Shown: positions 36,668-46,678, counted from the stretch's first letter. The stretch is DNA of 64,000 nt from Flavobacterium sp. ov086 (GCF_900187965.1 NZ_FZNL01000005.1:1-64000), one strand, 5' to 3'. Translations and numbers: made by a program. The notes: generated from the sequence alone by a model not told the origin.

Positions 36668-37669
36668 ATGAAAGCATTTGTAATTAATAAATACAGTAAA
36701 AACGGAGGTTTACAGCTTGCAGAAATGCCTGTTCCGGAAGTAAAAGACAATGACGTTCTGGTTGATGTTTACGCAGCCGGAGTTAATCTGTTGGATTCTA
36801 AGATAAAAACGGGAGAGTTTAAACTCATACTGCCCTACAAAATGCCATTAATTTTAGGACATGACGTAGCAGGAGTCATTGTAAAAGTTGGTAAAAAGGT
36901 AAAAAAGTTCAAAATAAGTGACGAAGTTTATGCCAGACCAGCAGATTATCGCATAGGTACATTTGCTGAATTTATTGCTATTGATGAAAATGATGTCGCC
37001 CTTAAACCTAAGAATCTTTCTATGGAAGAAGCAGCGTCGATTCCGTTAGTGGCATTAACAGCGTGGCAGGTTTTGGTAGAAAAAGCACAAATTAAAGAAG
37101 GTCAAAAAGTATTTATTCAGGCCGGATCAGGAGGTGTAGGTACAATTGCAATTCAGCTTGCAAAACATTTTGGGGCTATTGTTGCTACAACAGCAAGCGC
37201 CAAAAGTTTTGATTTACTTAATGAGCTTGGTACCGATCTTATTATCGATTACAAGAATAGTGATTTTGAAAACAGGCTAAATAATTACGATGTTGTATTG
37301 AATAGCCAAGATCAGAAAACACTCGAAAAATCGTTAGAAATACTAAAATCAGGCGGAAAACTAATTTCTATTTCAGGACCGCCAACGCCAGATTTTGCTA
37401 AAGAAATTAATGCGCCGTGGTTTGTAAAAATGATTCTTTCTCTATTAAGTTTTGGCATTCGCAAAAAGGCTAAAAACAAAAATGTCGAATATTCTTTTTT
37501 ATTTATGAAAGCAAATGGAGACCAGTTAGATAAACTTACCCAACTTATTGAGTCAGGGAAAATCAAACCAGTCTTAGATAAAGTTTTTCCTTTCGAAAAA
37601 ACAAACGAGGCATTAGCTCATGTAGAAAGCGGACGTTCTAAGGGAAAAGTTGTCATTAGAATAAAATAA
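36668..37669 (+). CDS. Zinc-independent MDR-family NADP-dependent oxidoreductase (quinone reductase-like)
   Basis: This 333-residue protein is a medium-chain reductase. The N-terminal GroES-like half contains LILGHDVAGVIVKVGKKVKK; the Rossmann half has VFIQAGSGGVGTIAIQLAKH. The Cys and His ligands of zinc alcohol dehydrogenases are absent. The group reduces quinones or enones with NADPH and is often induced by electrophiles, which fits the TetR/SDR neighbours. Confidence 0.93.
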   Translation: MKAFVINKYSKNGGLQLAEMPVPEVKDNDVLVDVYAAGVNLLDSKIKTGEFKLILPYKMPLILGHDVAGVIVKVGKKVKKFKISDEVYARPADYRIGTFAEFIAIDENDVALKPKNLSMEEAASIPLVALTAWQVLVEKAQIKEGQKVFIQAGSGGVGTIAIQLAKHFGAIVATTASAKSFDLLNELGTDLIIDYKNSDFENRLNNYDVVLNSQDQKTLEKSLEILKSGGKLISISGPPTPDFAKEINAPWFVKMILSLLSFGIRKKAKNKNVEYSFLFMKANGDQLDKLTQLIESGKIKPVLDKVFPFEKTNEALAHVESGRSKGKVVIRIK

Positions 37670-37746
37670 AACATTTTTCAGAATATTTATAATCATTTTC
37701 AATTTAAAATGAGCACCTAATTTACAGCGTAGTTACAGATGAAAAT

Positions 37747-37801
37747 TTTTTGATTTTCTTTTGTTGTGGCCCTATAAAGTAAATTAAACGAAAATCAAAA
37801 A
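37747..37801. repeat. 12-bp inverted repeat in intergenic spacer
   Basis: TTTTTGATTTTC (37747-37758) and GAAAATCAAAAA (37790-37801) are exact inverses separated by 31 bp. They lie between convergent genes. Just beyond, 37844-37891 can be read as the C-terminal end of a helical repeat protein, perhaps a gene remnant. No function assigned. Confidence 0.4.
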
Positions 37802-37961
37802 TGATTTAAATTCGGGGACGGAGTTTAACTGATTTAGACCTGAACCGGATGCTTATTTTGAATTGGGAGTGATATTAAAGAGCAAATAAAATTTTAAAAT
37901 CTTGTTTTTTATTTTATATTGTTTAATCGTTTAATTTTTTATTGAACAAAAAAAAATGTTT

Positions 37962-38651
37962 TTAAGCAGTCTGAACTCCAAATATATAACCTACAAGCGC
38001 AGAAGCTCCCATTGCAAAAGTTCCCCAAATACAGATTCGTAATACCGCTTTTATTGTATTTGAACCTCCGGCTTTAGCCGCTAATACTCCTGAAAAGGCC
38101 AAAAAGAGAATCGAAAAACCATACTGAAAAAACAACATTTCTTTTATGGGGGCGAAAATAGCTACCAAAAGTGGCAGTACGCCTCCAATAATAAATGATG
38201 CTGCCGATGCAAAAGCTGCCGTTAGAGGGTTGGCCTGTGTAATTTCGTTAATGCCTAATTCATCTCTTGCATGAGTTTCTAATGCATCATACGATGTTAA
38301 TTGAATAGCTACTTCTCTGGCCAAATCTTTATGTAATCCCCTTTGGATATAAATATCAGTGAGTTCTTCCAGTTCCTCTTTGGGCATGGTGTCAAGGGCA
38401 TACTTTTCTCTTTTTAAATCAGCCGACTCTACATCAAATTGAGAACTTACCGATACATATTCACCGGCAGCCATTGATAAGGCTCCAGCTACAAGACCAG
38501 CTACTGCAGCCAGTAAAACAGGCTCTCTGGAACTGCTTGCAGCCGCAACACCAATAACCAAACTTGTCGTAGACAAAATTCCATCGTTTGCCCCTAGTAC
38601 AGCGGCTCTTAGCCATCCGCTTCTGTTTATATAATGTTTTTCCATTTCCAT
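37962..38651 (-). CDS. VIT1/CCC1-family membrane transporter
   Basis: The start at ATG 38651 is preferred (229 residues) because a TACTTTTG box at 38678-38685 would begin transcripts after the upstream ATG 38675; ATG 38645 is possible. N-terminal INRSGWLRAAVLGANDGILS is the family signature, followed by VAGLVAGALSMAAGEYVS with the conserved Gly/Met/Glu. A cytoplasmic helical segment (DIYIQRGLHKDLAREVA) then three more membrane spans follow. The family moves Fe2+ or Mn2+ out of the cytoplasm or acts in iron storage. Confidence 0.92.
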   Translation of the reverse strand: MEMEKHYINRSGWLRAAVLGANDGILSTTSLVIGVAAASSSREPVLLAAVAGLVAGALSMAAGEYVSVSSQFDVESADLKREKYALDTMPKEELEELTDIYIQRGLHKDLAREVAIQLTSYDALETHARDELGINEITQANPLTAAFASAASFIIGGVLPLLVAIFAPIKEMLFFQYGFSILFLAFSGVLAAKAGGSNTIKAVLRICIWGTFAMGASALVGYIFGVQTA

Positions 38652-39006
38652 AAGAGCTATGTCTTTAAGAATCATTTCAAAAGTAGGACAGCTATTATCA
38701 TGTTAATAGTGAGGACCTTAATTCCTAAATAAAATTACTTCAAAATATCATAAGTAATCAATATGATGGTATTAGAATGATTCTAAATTTTATGCGGTTT
38801 AAATTATGTTGAAATAGTAGTAAACCAAATGTTTATTTATACAATTTTATAACCTTAACGGAATAACTTACAAACCATTTTATGCAAGATTTAAAGAAAT
38901 CGGTATATTTTTAAGTGAATTTACAGGATAGCTTTTTTAAGTTATTTCAAAATAGCAGATTGTATGTTATATTTGGTTTCTTGAAGTAAATAAAAAAACA
39001 CTTGTT
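38652..39006. other. Intergenic region between divergent genes
   Basis: No coding frame is supported here. Apart from the VIT -7 box at 38678-38685 it is AT-rich spacer leading to the ECF-like promoter of the WG-repeat gene. Confidence 0.5.
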
Positions 39007-39039
39007 CCCAACCTTTTTACATTTTAATGCATCTATAAT
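39007..39039 (+). promoter_or_regulatory. ECF-sigma-like promoter of the WG-repeat gene
   Basis: CCCAACCTTTTT at 39007-39018 and ATGCATCTATAA at 39028-39039 match the element at 23689-23720 (opposite strand) over 29 bp with about three differences. The distance to the ATG is about 65 bp. A shared alternative sigma factor may drive both envelope protein genes. Confidence 0.5.
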
Positions 39040-39104
39040 TAATAAGAGAGGTATAAGTTTGCCAAAATTCACTTTTAATGTTTCCATTTATTCTATAAAA
39101 ATAT

Positions 39105-42100
39105 ATGATAAAAAGAGTACTGTTTATATTTATTTTACTTCCGTTTACTGTGCTTTCGCAGAACATGCAGACATTGCGTGAACAGGCCGAAACCTACTAT
39201 GAAAAGGGAGATTTTTTAGAATCATATCAAACTTTAAATAAGATAAAAGATAAAGAAACTCTTGAAAATACAAATGTCAATTTGTACAAGACTCATTTAG
39301 AAAATATAATGCAGTATCGTTTTTTTAAGAAAACGAAGCTAAATGATTCTTTATACAAAGTATATATTAAATCGAGCGTATTAAAATCGCAAGGGATTTA
39401 TAACGAGAAATCAAAAAAATATACGTTGCCGCCAGTTTATGATTCTATTCCTCTTAATGAACGATATTTCAAATATAAAAGCGTTTATAAAAACAAACAA
39501 GAGGCATTAGTAAATATTGAAACAGGAAAAGTTATTGTCCCGTTAGGAAATCATTCCAGTATATTTTACGGGGATTATATTTTAAGTACTGAAAACACTA
39601 AAAACTTGTTTTCATATGATGATATTATAACTGTTTTAGATTTAAATGGAAACGTGCTTTTTAAAGATATGGATACTTTTAACTTTGTGTATTATCCAAA
39701 TTATATAAGGACTAAAAACAAGAATAATAAATACCAAATAATTAATATAAAAACCCAAAAGGTAATCGTAGATGATATTGACCAGTTTTTTGATCCGAGT
39801 GGGGGTATTGTACAAAACGAAAGCGTGCCTGATAATATATGGTTGCCATTTCGCAAAAACGGTCAATATTATCTCTATGAAATCACTCCAAATGGAATTA
39901 TAGACCCTCATAAATTTGATACATTTATTCCGTTGTACGCTAATTATAATTACTTTGATAATGCGATTACAAAGCTTATAAATAGTAAGGATAATGCACC
40001 ATTTGTTTTAGATCCTACAAAAGCTTCTTTTTTTAGCAATTATACCATAGTAAAAAGAGACAATAAATTCGGGATTTATAATATCTCAAAAGACAAATAT
40101 TATAAAGAACCGGTTTATGACTCCATCAATAAATTTGGCAATACTTTTTATAATGGAAAATGGATCAATCTTATTTACGGTGAAGAAATCTGCCCGCCTG
40201 ACTTTGATAAACCTGTGGCAATTGTTTTTAAGAAAAACAATCTGTTTGGACTTATGGATTTGAGCGGTAAAATTATTACCAAAGCTGATTATGATGAAAT
40301 AAGATTTCTGTGGAATGATGTTTTTATTTTAAGAAAAGGACAAAAATGGGGTTTTACAGGCGTTCAAAAAGGGGATAAACTTATATCGCCACAATTCAAC
40401 AATATTGAGTATTTAAGTGGCGATTTTGGGAATATTGGCTGCTATAAAAATAAAAAAGCAATCAAGTTTTTAAGAAACGGCGAAAAACCGGATCTTAAAG
40501 CTCAAAACAATCGAAAACTCAAAAATTATATAAGTTTTGAAAATTCTATTTCAATAACAAATATGAATGATTATGCAAGGGTAAATGATTTTGACAGAAA
40601 TGTATTTGAAAAAAATGGGAAGTTTGGTTTGGATGATTTTGATTATAATGAAGTTTTGCCTCCCACATATAGTAAAATTCAATTCGCTAAACACAATACA
40701 TTCATAGCTTTTCGCGGTTCAAAAGTAGGTTTGATCGATCATAATGGCAAAGAAATTATTCCCGTTAAATGCGCTAAAATTGAATATAGAGACCCTTTTT
40801 CTGATTTGTTTTATGTAACATTTGAGAATGGATTACAAAGTATTTTTAATTCTAAAGGAATAGAGATTTACCCGGCTAATATCAAAGAAATTACAAATAG
40901 TTATTTTGATATTAAAACAAAAACGGATTATGTTTTTGCTACAGAATTTTTACCTGTAGTCGAAAAAAACAATTCTGAAAAACAAGAGAAATCATATATA
41001 AATGTTATTTTAAAAACTAAAGATGACAAAGTCGAAAAACTAAAATTGGAGGGCTACTCTTTTGAATTTCTAAGTTCTAATTTCATAGCTAGTAAAGAGG
41101 GAAAACTAATTGTCTATAACTTAAAAAACGGAAAAATTATAGACAACTTACATGGCGAAATTATTAATGATTATGGGAATAATAGGCTTTTTGGCTCTAA
41201 AGCTCATGATTATGATACTGTAATTGATAGTTTAAGTAATGAAGTAACATTGGAGCATCCTTTTTATGAAATTAAAAACGACAATTATTTTTTTAAGGAA
41301 GAGAATAAAATAGGAGTAATGAACAAAAAAATGCAAGCTGCGAATTTTAGATATCCTGTTTTAAAAAACCTTATCGATGACTATAGCAAGATATATCCGC
41401 ATCCTTCAAATGAATATTGTGAAAAAGCTTCTTCTTATTTTAGATTTAATTCCAATAGTACTTCAGTAAAAAACGGAATAATAAACTTTGAAGGAACGGT
41501 AATTATTGAACCGGAAATTTATGATGATATTAAATTGGCGTATTTTCCGGAAATGAATAAATTCCAATACAGTTTTTTTCCCGAGAATGAGTTTTTAAAA
41601 CAATATAAAAGTGATTTGTTTGCCTGTACAAATAATGGGAAAGAAAATAAAACGGTACATATTATTAGCAGTCAAAAAGAAATTATTGCTGCATTTGAAC
41701 TAAAAAATAAAGAGAATTGGAATTTTAGTGCTAATAATGGCGCAATCATTATAAGAAGCACTGATTCAATAAAACTCTATGATCTAAAAAGCAAAAAAAT
41801 CTTATTGAATATAAAAGTAAATCAGTTTCAGGACGACAAAGATTCTGGCTACACAGCTTCTTATATTGATAACAAAACGACTCAGGATAAATATGTAAAA
41901 TATGATTGCAAAGGTCAAATGATATTTGATACTATTGTAACAAAGAATCAGCCGTATTACGGAAGCTTTAATGAAAATTATATTCTAAAAAAAAATAACA
42001 AATATGGCACCGTCAACGCTAAAGGAAAACCGGGAATTCCATATGTATATGATTATTTAGAGTCTAAAAACGGAAAATTATTTATCAGTAAAAGCAATGA

Positions 42101-42908
42101 TTTATTTGGAATAATAAATGAAGACAATCTAACGATTATAGATAAAAAATATCAAGACATTAAAGGGGGTGAAATCAAAGACAGAAATTCTGATTATACA
42201 ATTGGATTTTCTGGTTATAAAGTGAAAGAAAAGAACAAGTTTGGACTTCTTGATGCTAATACAAGAACGCTTTTGCCAACTGAATTTGACGAACTTAAAC
42301 TTTCGCGAACTATAATAACTGCTAAAAAAGATTCGGTTGTAAGTGTTTACGACTATACATTTAAAGAAAGTTTTTCGGCTGCCGTTGATAGTGTTGACAT
42401 GGACAACAATAACATGTATCATTTGTACAAAAACGGCAAATTGTTTTATATAGATTTTGACGGAAATATTAAGGATAAAAACCCCTACATGAGCTGGGAA
42501 GATCGGCTTAAATTAACTTATTCAAAGGAAATAGACGGAAAATATTATCTCTCACAAAATGGCAATTTACTTCATAAAACGCCTGTTGTGAGTTTTAAAA
42601 TAGTGGACCAAACTATTGATTTTATGGGTGAACGTTTGGAATACTTATTAATACAAGACCAAGATGGTTTTTACGGCTTGTATACAAAAGACTTAAAACA
42701 AATTCTGCCTTTTTTATATGAGGAAATTATTATAGTACCAAATGAAGATTTTTATATAATAAAAAAAGCTGGAAAATACGGTGTAATAAATTCACAAAAG
42801 CAAACAGTGATTCCGTATAAGTATGACAACATTAATTTTTACAAGGGAATATATTATTGTAAAAAAAACAAGAAAACGGATCATTTAACCCTGGCAATAG
42901 ATAATTAA
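39105..42908 (+). CDS. Large exported WG-repeat protein
   Basis: This 1267-residue protein has a signal peptide (ILLPFTVLSQ), then a short helical TPR-like start (LREQAETYYEKGDFLESYQT) and many WG-type beta repeats, such as KNNLFGLMDLSGKIITKADY, KWGFTGVQKGDKLISPQFN and GKYGVINSQKQTVIPYKYD. WG repeats form extended or barrel-like scaffolds on the cell surface in Bacteroidota; no enzyme site is seen. It heads a run of four exported-protein genes. The promoter is ECF-like. Function unknown. Confidence 0.88.
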   Translation: MIKRVLFIFILLPFTVLSQNMQTLREQAETYYEKGDFLESYQTLNKIKDKETLENTNVNLYKTHLENIMQYRFFKKTKLNDSLYKVYIKSSVLKSQGIYNEKSKKYTLPPVYDSIPLNERYFKYKSVYKNKQEALVNIETGKVIVPLGNHSSIFYGDYILSTENTKNLFSYDDIITVLDLNGNVLFKDMDTFNFVYYPNYIRTKNKNNKYQIINIKTQKVIVDDIDQFFDPSGGIVQNESVPDNIWLPFRKNGQYYLYEITPNGIIDPHKFDTFIPLYANYNYFDNAITKLINSKDNAPFVLDPTKASFFSNYTIVKRDNKFGIYNISKDKYYKEPVYDSINKFGNTFYNGKWINLIYGEEICPPDFDKPVAIVFKKNNLFGLMDLSGKIITKADYDEIRFLWNDVFILRKGQKWGFTGVQKGDKLISPQFNNIEYLSGDFGNIGCYKNKKAIKFLRNGEKPDLKAQNNRKLKNYISFENSISITNMNDYARVNDFDRNVFEKNGKFGLDDFDYNEVLPPTYSKIQFAKHNTFIAFRGSKVGLIDHNGKEIIPVKCAKIEYRDPFSDLFYVTFENGLQSIFNSKGIEIYPANIKEITNSYFDIKTKTDYVFATEFLPVVEKNNSEKQEKSYINVILKTKDDKVEKLKLEGYSFEFLSSNFIASKEGKLIVYNLKNGKIIDNLHGEIINDYGNNRLFGSKAHDYDTVIDSLSNEVTLEHPFYEIKNDNYFFKEENKIGVMNKKMQAANFRYPVLKNLIDDYSKIYPHPSNEYCEKASSYFRFNSNSTSVKNGIINFEGTVIIEPEIYDDIKLAYFPEMNKFQYSFFPENEFLKQYKSDLFACTNNGKENKTVHIISSQKEIIAAFELKNKENWNFSANNGAIIIRSTDSIKLYDLKSKKILLNIKVNQFQDDKDSGYTASYIDNKTTQDKYVKYDCKGQMIFDTIVTKNQPYYGSFNENYILKKNNKYGTVNAKGKPGIPYVYDYLESKNGKLFISKSNDLFGIINEDNLTIIDKKYQDIKGGEIKDRNSDYTIGFSGYKVKEKNKFGLLDANTRTLLPTEFDELKLSRTIITAKKDSVVSVYDYTFKESFSAAVDSVDMDNNNMYHLYKNGKLFYIDFDGNIKDKNPYMSWEDRLKLTYSKEIDGKYYLSQNGNLLHKTPVVSFKIVDQTIDFMGERLEYLLIQDQDGFYGLYTKDLKQILPFLYEEIIIVPNEDFYIIKKAGKYGVINSQKQTVIPYKYDNINFYKGIYYCKKNKKTDHLTLAIDN

Positions 42909-42923
42909 CCGCATTAGAAAAAA

Positions 42924-43283
42924 ATGAAAAACCCAATACTATTTTTCTTCCTGCTCCTAATACAGCTTTGTCCTGCACAAAATCAGGATTTTTCTTTAAA
43001 CGGAATGCAGGGAATTATTGATTTGGAAGCTGCTGATACTAAAATTCTGCCATTAAAAATTCCAATTTCATATGGAGAAATAAAGCAAATTGTGAATAAA
43101 AAATATCTAATAGCTTCAGATTTTTCTAAAACGGGAGTAATTAACTTAAACAATAAAATTGTAATCCCAATGTTTTACGATTCCGTTTATTGTCAGGAAA
43201 ATAAGAACTATTTTGTTTGCAGTACCAGTGAAAAGATTAATTACATAACGGCTGACAATGTTGTTATTAAAGACGAAGAATAA
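42924..43283 (+). CDS. Small exported WG-like protein
   Basis: This 119-residue protein has a signal peptide (LLLIQLCPAQ) followed by a single WG-like region (SKTGVINLNNKIVIPMFYDS). It begins 15 bp after the large WG-repeat gene and looks like a shortened copy or accessory of it. No other domain. Confidence 0.75.
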   Translation: MKNPILFFFLLLIQLCPAQNQDFSLNGMQGIIDLEAADTKILPLKIPISYGEIKQIVNKKYLIASDFSKTGVINLNNKIVIPMFYDSVYCQENKNYFVCSTSEKINYITADNVVIKDEE

Positions 43284-43308
43284 TTAAATTAAGAGAAATG
43301 AAATTTAT

Positions 43309-43938
43309 ATGAAAAATCTATATAAAAAACTTTTAATACTTGCAGTTTGCATTTCTTTTATGAGCTGCAATAAAGAGAAAAAGGAAAGTGAAAATTTACC
43401 TGTAAGTAATATTGTTGTTGTTAAAAGAATAAAAAGCGAGTATTTAAACAGAATTAGATTAACTCATACTCTATACAAAAAAACGAAATTTTCAGAAGGG
43501 GACAGTATTGTTGTTTTAGTCGATTTTGGAGAATCATACGGCGAGACCAGGCGTCAAAAGAACGAATCTATCAATAATTTTTTTGTATACAATAAGAGAA
43601 ATAATTTAATGATCGCGTCAGGAACAAAATTTTATGATACAGGAATTAATCTCTTTAGGAAATATAATAAAGAAGGAAGAGTGATAGAAGAACGAGATAC
43701 AAATAAAGGTTTTACTTTTTCAGCTTACGATTTAATCGAAAAGATAAAGAAAACATATAAGATAAACCTTAATGACGGAAAAGAAGATAGAAGTGTGCAT
43801 AGAGGACTAGATGAAAAAACAAATAAAATGATTTACCATATTAAATACGATATAAACAATGGTCTATTCAAATATATTACAGTCGACGGTTTAAACGGAT
43901 ATATTTTATCAAGTGGAAGCGGACAACTTAGAGACTAA
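43309..43938 (+). CDS. Lipoprotein of unknown function
   Basis: This 209-residue protein has a lipoprotein signal (LAVCISFMSCNKE). The mature part is basic, with strands such as SEYLNRIRLTHTLYKKTKF and FRKYNKEGRVIEERDTNKG. No domain recognised. It lies 25 bp after the small WG-like gene and is likely in its operon. Confidence 0.75.
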   Translation: MKNLYKKLLILAVCISFMSCNKEKKESENLPVSNIVVVKRIKSEYLNRIRLTHTLYKKTKFSEGDSIVVLVDFGESYGETRRQKNESINNFFVYNKRNNLMIASGTKFYDTGINLFRKYNKEGRVIEERDTNKGFTFSAYDLIEKIKKTYKINLNDGKEDRSVHRGLDEKTNKMIYHIKYDINNGLFKYITVDGLNGYILSSGSGQLRD

Positions 43939-43989
43939 TTTTATTTTTATCTTAAAAAAACTGTTATAATTTATCCAAAAATCATTTCT

Positions 43990-45204
43990 ATGAGAACTAT
44001 TTTTTTATCGCTGCTAGTTGGCTTGACTTTTATTAGTTGTTCGAAAAACCAGAATAAGATTGAAAACTCAAATTACAAAGGCTTTAGTGAGGTTAAGCAT
44101 AATTCGTCAATAACAAGTTTACAAGGCGACTGGAATATAGACCAATTAATAGAAAGCGACGAAACAAAAGAGTACGCTATATATCCTATAAATCCTGATG
44201 GGAATAATCATGGAAATCATATTGCGATAAATGCTGACCAAACTTTTGAATGTGGTTATAGTGCATTTTGTGGCAATGATTGTTTTACAAATACTAAAGG
44301 AAAATACAAGATTATAGACAAAAACTATATTTGTTTTTATTTGGAAAAAATTACCAAAAGCGGTGATTGTTCCGGAGATTCTGAGCCTAATAAAGACATG
44401 GGTTTGTACTATTATTACAAAAAAGATAAAGCTTTCTATTGGTTAAAAAGCAGCGGTAATCTTGAGCAAGACAAAAAGAATGTGCAGTATCGCGATTTGA
44501 TCATTGCAAAACGTGCCGAAGTTGAAAAATTTTATAGAAATGACGGTTATAATTCTCAAATGTTTAATTGGAAACCTACAGATTATACTGATCAACAAGA
44601 GATTGTTGCATCTTGTATGGCCAAAAATAACATCAAAAACTATGAGATGTTATATTACGACAAAGGAGATATATACTGTACAATGGCAATGGCTTTAGTA
44701 AAAGTTAATGGTGAGTTTCGTTATGTGATATATGACACTTCAGGGGAGCCAATGATTTGTTTGTATAATGATTCTAAAATTTTGCCAATAGATAAATTGG
44801 TTAATCAAGTTGATAATGATAAGTCGCTGGAAATTAAAAGTTTCAAAGGAAAAAACAAACCAAATGAATCACCTTCTGACAAGAAGACCATAACGGTATT
44901 TAAAAAAGGAAGTGAAATTTATAAAGTTACTTATGAAGATTATCCAACTGATATTGAACATAGCTCTATTTTAACAATAATCGTTTATTTTCAAAACTCG
45001 GCACCTGAATATATAGATTACCAGTATGCCTTTGTTGGAATCGAAAATAATTACACTAAAAAAGCAGGACTTTATGTTTTGGATTGGCAAAACAATAGGG
45101 TATTAATAAAAAATAGGAGTATTGGGGGAATGGAGGTACAGACGGATAGGATTAAACTAGAAGTAAACCGTATCATCGATGAAATTAAAACTAAGAATCT
45201 ATAA
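43990..45204 (+). CDS. Lipoprotein of unknown function, possible lipocalin-like N-terminal part
   Basis: This 404-residue protein has a lipoprotein signal (LLVGLTFISCSKN). The following LQGDWNIDQLIE and a Cys-rich segment (FECGYSAFCGNDCFTNTKG) look like a small beta-barrel with disulfides. The rest is alpha/beta without recognised family. It is the last gene of the exported block beginning at 39105, 51 bp after the preceding lipoprotein. Confidence 0.7.
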   Translation: MRTIFLSLLVGLTFISCSKNQNKIENSNYKGFSEVKHNSSITSLQGDWNIDQLIESDETKEYAIYPINPDGNNHGNHIAINADQTFECGYSAFCGNDCFTNTKGKYKIIDKNYICFYLEKITKSGDCSGDSEPNKDMGLYYYYKKDKAFYWLKSSGNLEQDKKNVQYRDLIIAKRAEVEKFYRNDGYNSQMFNWKPTDYTDQQEIVASCMAKNNIKNYEMLYYDKGDIYCTMAMALVKVNGEFRYVIYDTSGEPMICLYNDSKILPIDKLVNQVDNDKSLEIKSFKGKNKPNESPSDKKTITVFKKGSEIYKVTYEDYPTDIEHSSILTIIVYFQNSAPEYIDYQYAFVGIENNYTKKAGLYVLDWQNNRVLIKNRSIGGMEVQTDRIKLEVNRIIDEIKTKNL

Positions 45205-45505
45205 AAAACAAACTTCATTTATTGATTCTGAAACTTGCTTTAGTTTTTATAATGAAAATGAAGGAGAATATAGGTTGTTGTTGATTTGTTAAGGAAATTG
45301 TTGGGATAATAACAGTTGAGGAAAGCTTTTTTTAATTGTGTCAAAAAAAATTAATCTTCGCTTCTTCAAAAAATAAAATAATTCCCTAAATACATCTACT
45401 GGGAATTGTGTAATATCCTGCTGAAATTAAATACTTTAGAACATATTCTCATTTGTATCTTTAATTAGTATTTAAAAACTATTATTTAATCAAAAAAAAT
45501 AAGTT
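45205..45505. other. Intergenic spacer
   Basis: AT-rich sequence of about 300 bp with no supported gene, terminator or repeat. Confidence 0.5.
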
Positions 45506-45658
45506 ATGGCAGAGATTAAAATTGAGAAAAAGAAACCAATGTGGCTATTGATTGTGCTATTGCTAATAATTGGAGGACTTATATACTACATCTATTGTAC
45601 AGATCATGAAACTCACACCGAAAGCAGCACAGAAATTGAAAACACTACTGCACAATAA
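45506..45658 (+). CDS. 50-residue single-span membrane protein
   Basis: A basic start (MAEIKIEKKKPMW) is followed by one membrane helix (LLIVLLLIIGGLIYYIY) and an acidic Thr/Glu-rich tail. The charge layout predicts N-in topology. It lies 92 bp before a PRC-barrel gene on the same strand, with a hairpin between them. No family recognised, but composition and context make it credible. Confidence 0.65.
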   Translation: MAEIKIEKKKPMWLLIVLLLIIGGLIYYIYCTDHETHTESSTEIENTTAQ

Positions 45659-45668
45659 GAAACTATAA

Positions 45669-45717
45669 CCGGATATGGCAAACTAATATCAGTTTAGTTT
45701 CCTGAAGTTATATCCGG
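45669..45717. repeat. Intercistronic hairpin
   Basis: CCGGATAT (45669-45676) pairs exactly with ATATCCGG (45710-45717), with an inner AAACT/AGTTT stem. There is no T tract after it, so it is more likely an mRNA-stabilising or processing stem than a terminator. Confidence 0.5.
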
Positions 45718-45750
45718 CACAAAAAACAATATAATTTTTATATAAAAAAT

Positions 45751-46257
45751 ATGGAAAATAAAGACAAAAACTTATACAAACTGAACGAACTGTCTAATTA
45801 TAAAATTGCTTCAGATTATTCTGATGTAAGAGGATGGAAGATCGTAGACGCTGAAAACCACACTATAGGCAAAATTGATAATCTCTGGGTTAATAAAGAT
45901 ATGAAACGCGTGGTTTATCTGGATGTTAAATTAGACAAAGGATTACTAGACGACAACCACAATGAGGTTCGTGATGTTATAGCAAACGACAACGGAAAGG
46001 AGTTTATCTATAAAGAAGGCGATAGCCATATTATCATACCAATTGGATCTGTAAACATAAATAAAGATACCAAAACTGTGATGGCAAACAGTATAGGATA
46101 TGATACCTTTAGAAACACAAGCAGGTATAACACACAAAATAATTTTGACAGAGACTACGAAAAAAGAGTTATGAAGTCTTACTATCCGGAAAATGATCCT
46201 AACTATGATAGTAACGATGACGCTTTTTACAATCGCAGGGAATTTGACAACCATTAA
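45751..46257 (+). CDS. PRC-barrel domain protein
   Basis: This 168-residue protein has a PRC-barrel at about residues 17-105: VRGWKIVDAENHTIGKIDNL and RVVYLDVKLD are typical strands. The C-terminal 50 residues are Asn/Asp/Tyr-rich and probably unstructured. PRC-barrels occur in RNA metabolism (RimM) and photosynthetic (PuhA) proteins; stand-alone forms in Bacteroidota are often stress linked. A terminator follows at 46324. Confidence 0.88.
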   Translation: MENKDKNLYKLNELSNYKIASDYSDVRGWKIVDAENHTIGKIDNLWVNKDMKRVVYLDVKLDKGLLDDNHNEVRDVIANDNGKEFIYKEGDSHIIIPIGSVNINKDTKTVMANSIGYDTFRNTSRYNTQNNFDRDYEKRVMKSYYPENDPNYDSNDDAFYNRREFDNH

Positions 46258-46320
46258 TGTTGCTAATTTTACTTTAGATGCAAATTGTATTTTGATATAT
46301 AAAAACGGTAAAAAGGCATA

Positions 46321-46353
46321 AAAAAAATCCCAATTTATATTGGGATTTTTTTT
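46321..46353. terminator. Intrinsic terminator after PRC-barrel gene
   Basis: A stem of 9 bp (AATCCCAAT at 46326-46334 with ATTGGGATT at 46339-46347), extended by flanking A/T pairs, is followed by a T run. Confidence 0.88.
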
Positions 46354-46466
46354 ATGCTCTTTACTGTAAAATTATGTTTGTTTTAAACTTGCTGCTAACG
46401 TTCTTTTATATCAGTGGTTTGGAACTAAATAAGCCTCTGCTCTCCGAAGTGTTCTCATGAAAAGCT

Positions 46467-46498
46467 ACGCAAATGTCTCTGACTTTGCGTTTTTTTTC
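46467..46498. repeat. Short palindromic repeat, copy 2
   Basis: ACGCAAA and TTTGCGT flank the core TGTCTCTGAC, followed by a T run. Same family as 27287 and 46655. Confidence 0.6.
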
Positions 46499-46654
46499 TT
46501 AGAAATTGTAAACCTGATAAAGTCTTCGAATTTTGACGTTTAGTTCTTATATTACCTTGATTATTTTATATTCAGTAAAACAGCATTTAAGAAAATTAGT
46601 TTGAAGTCGGAGACTTTATGAGGTTTCTGTTTTCAATTATATATATTTAAAATG

Positions 46655-46678
46655 GCGCAAAGTCAGAGACATTTGCGC
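46655..46678. repeat. Short palindromic repeat, copy 3 (inverted)
   Basis: GCGCAAA and TTTGCGC flank GTCAGAGACA, the reverse complement of the core at 46467. The two copies are 165 bp apart in opposite orientation. Confidence 0.6.
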
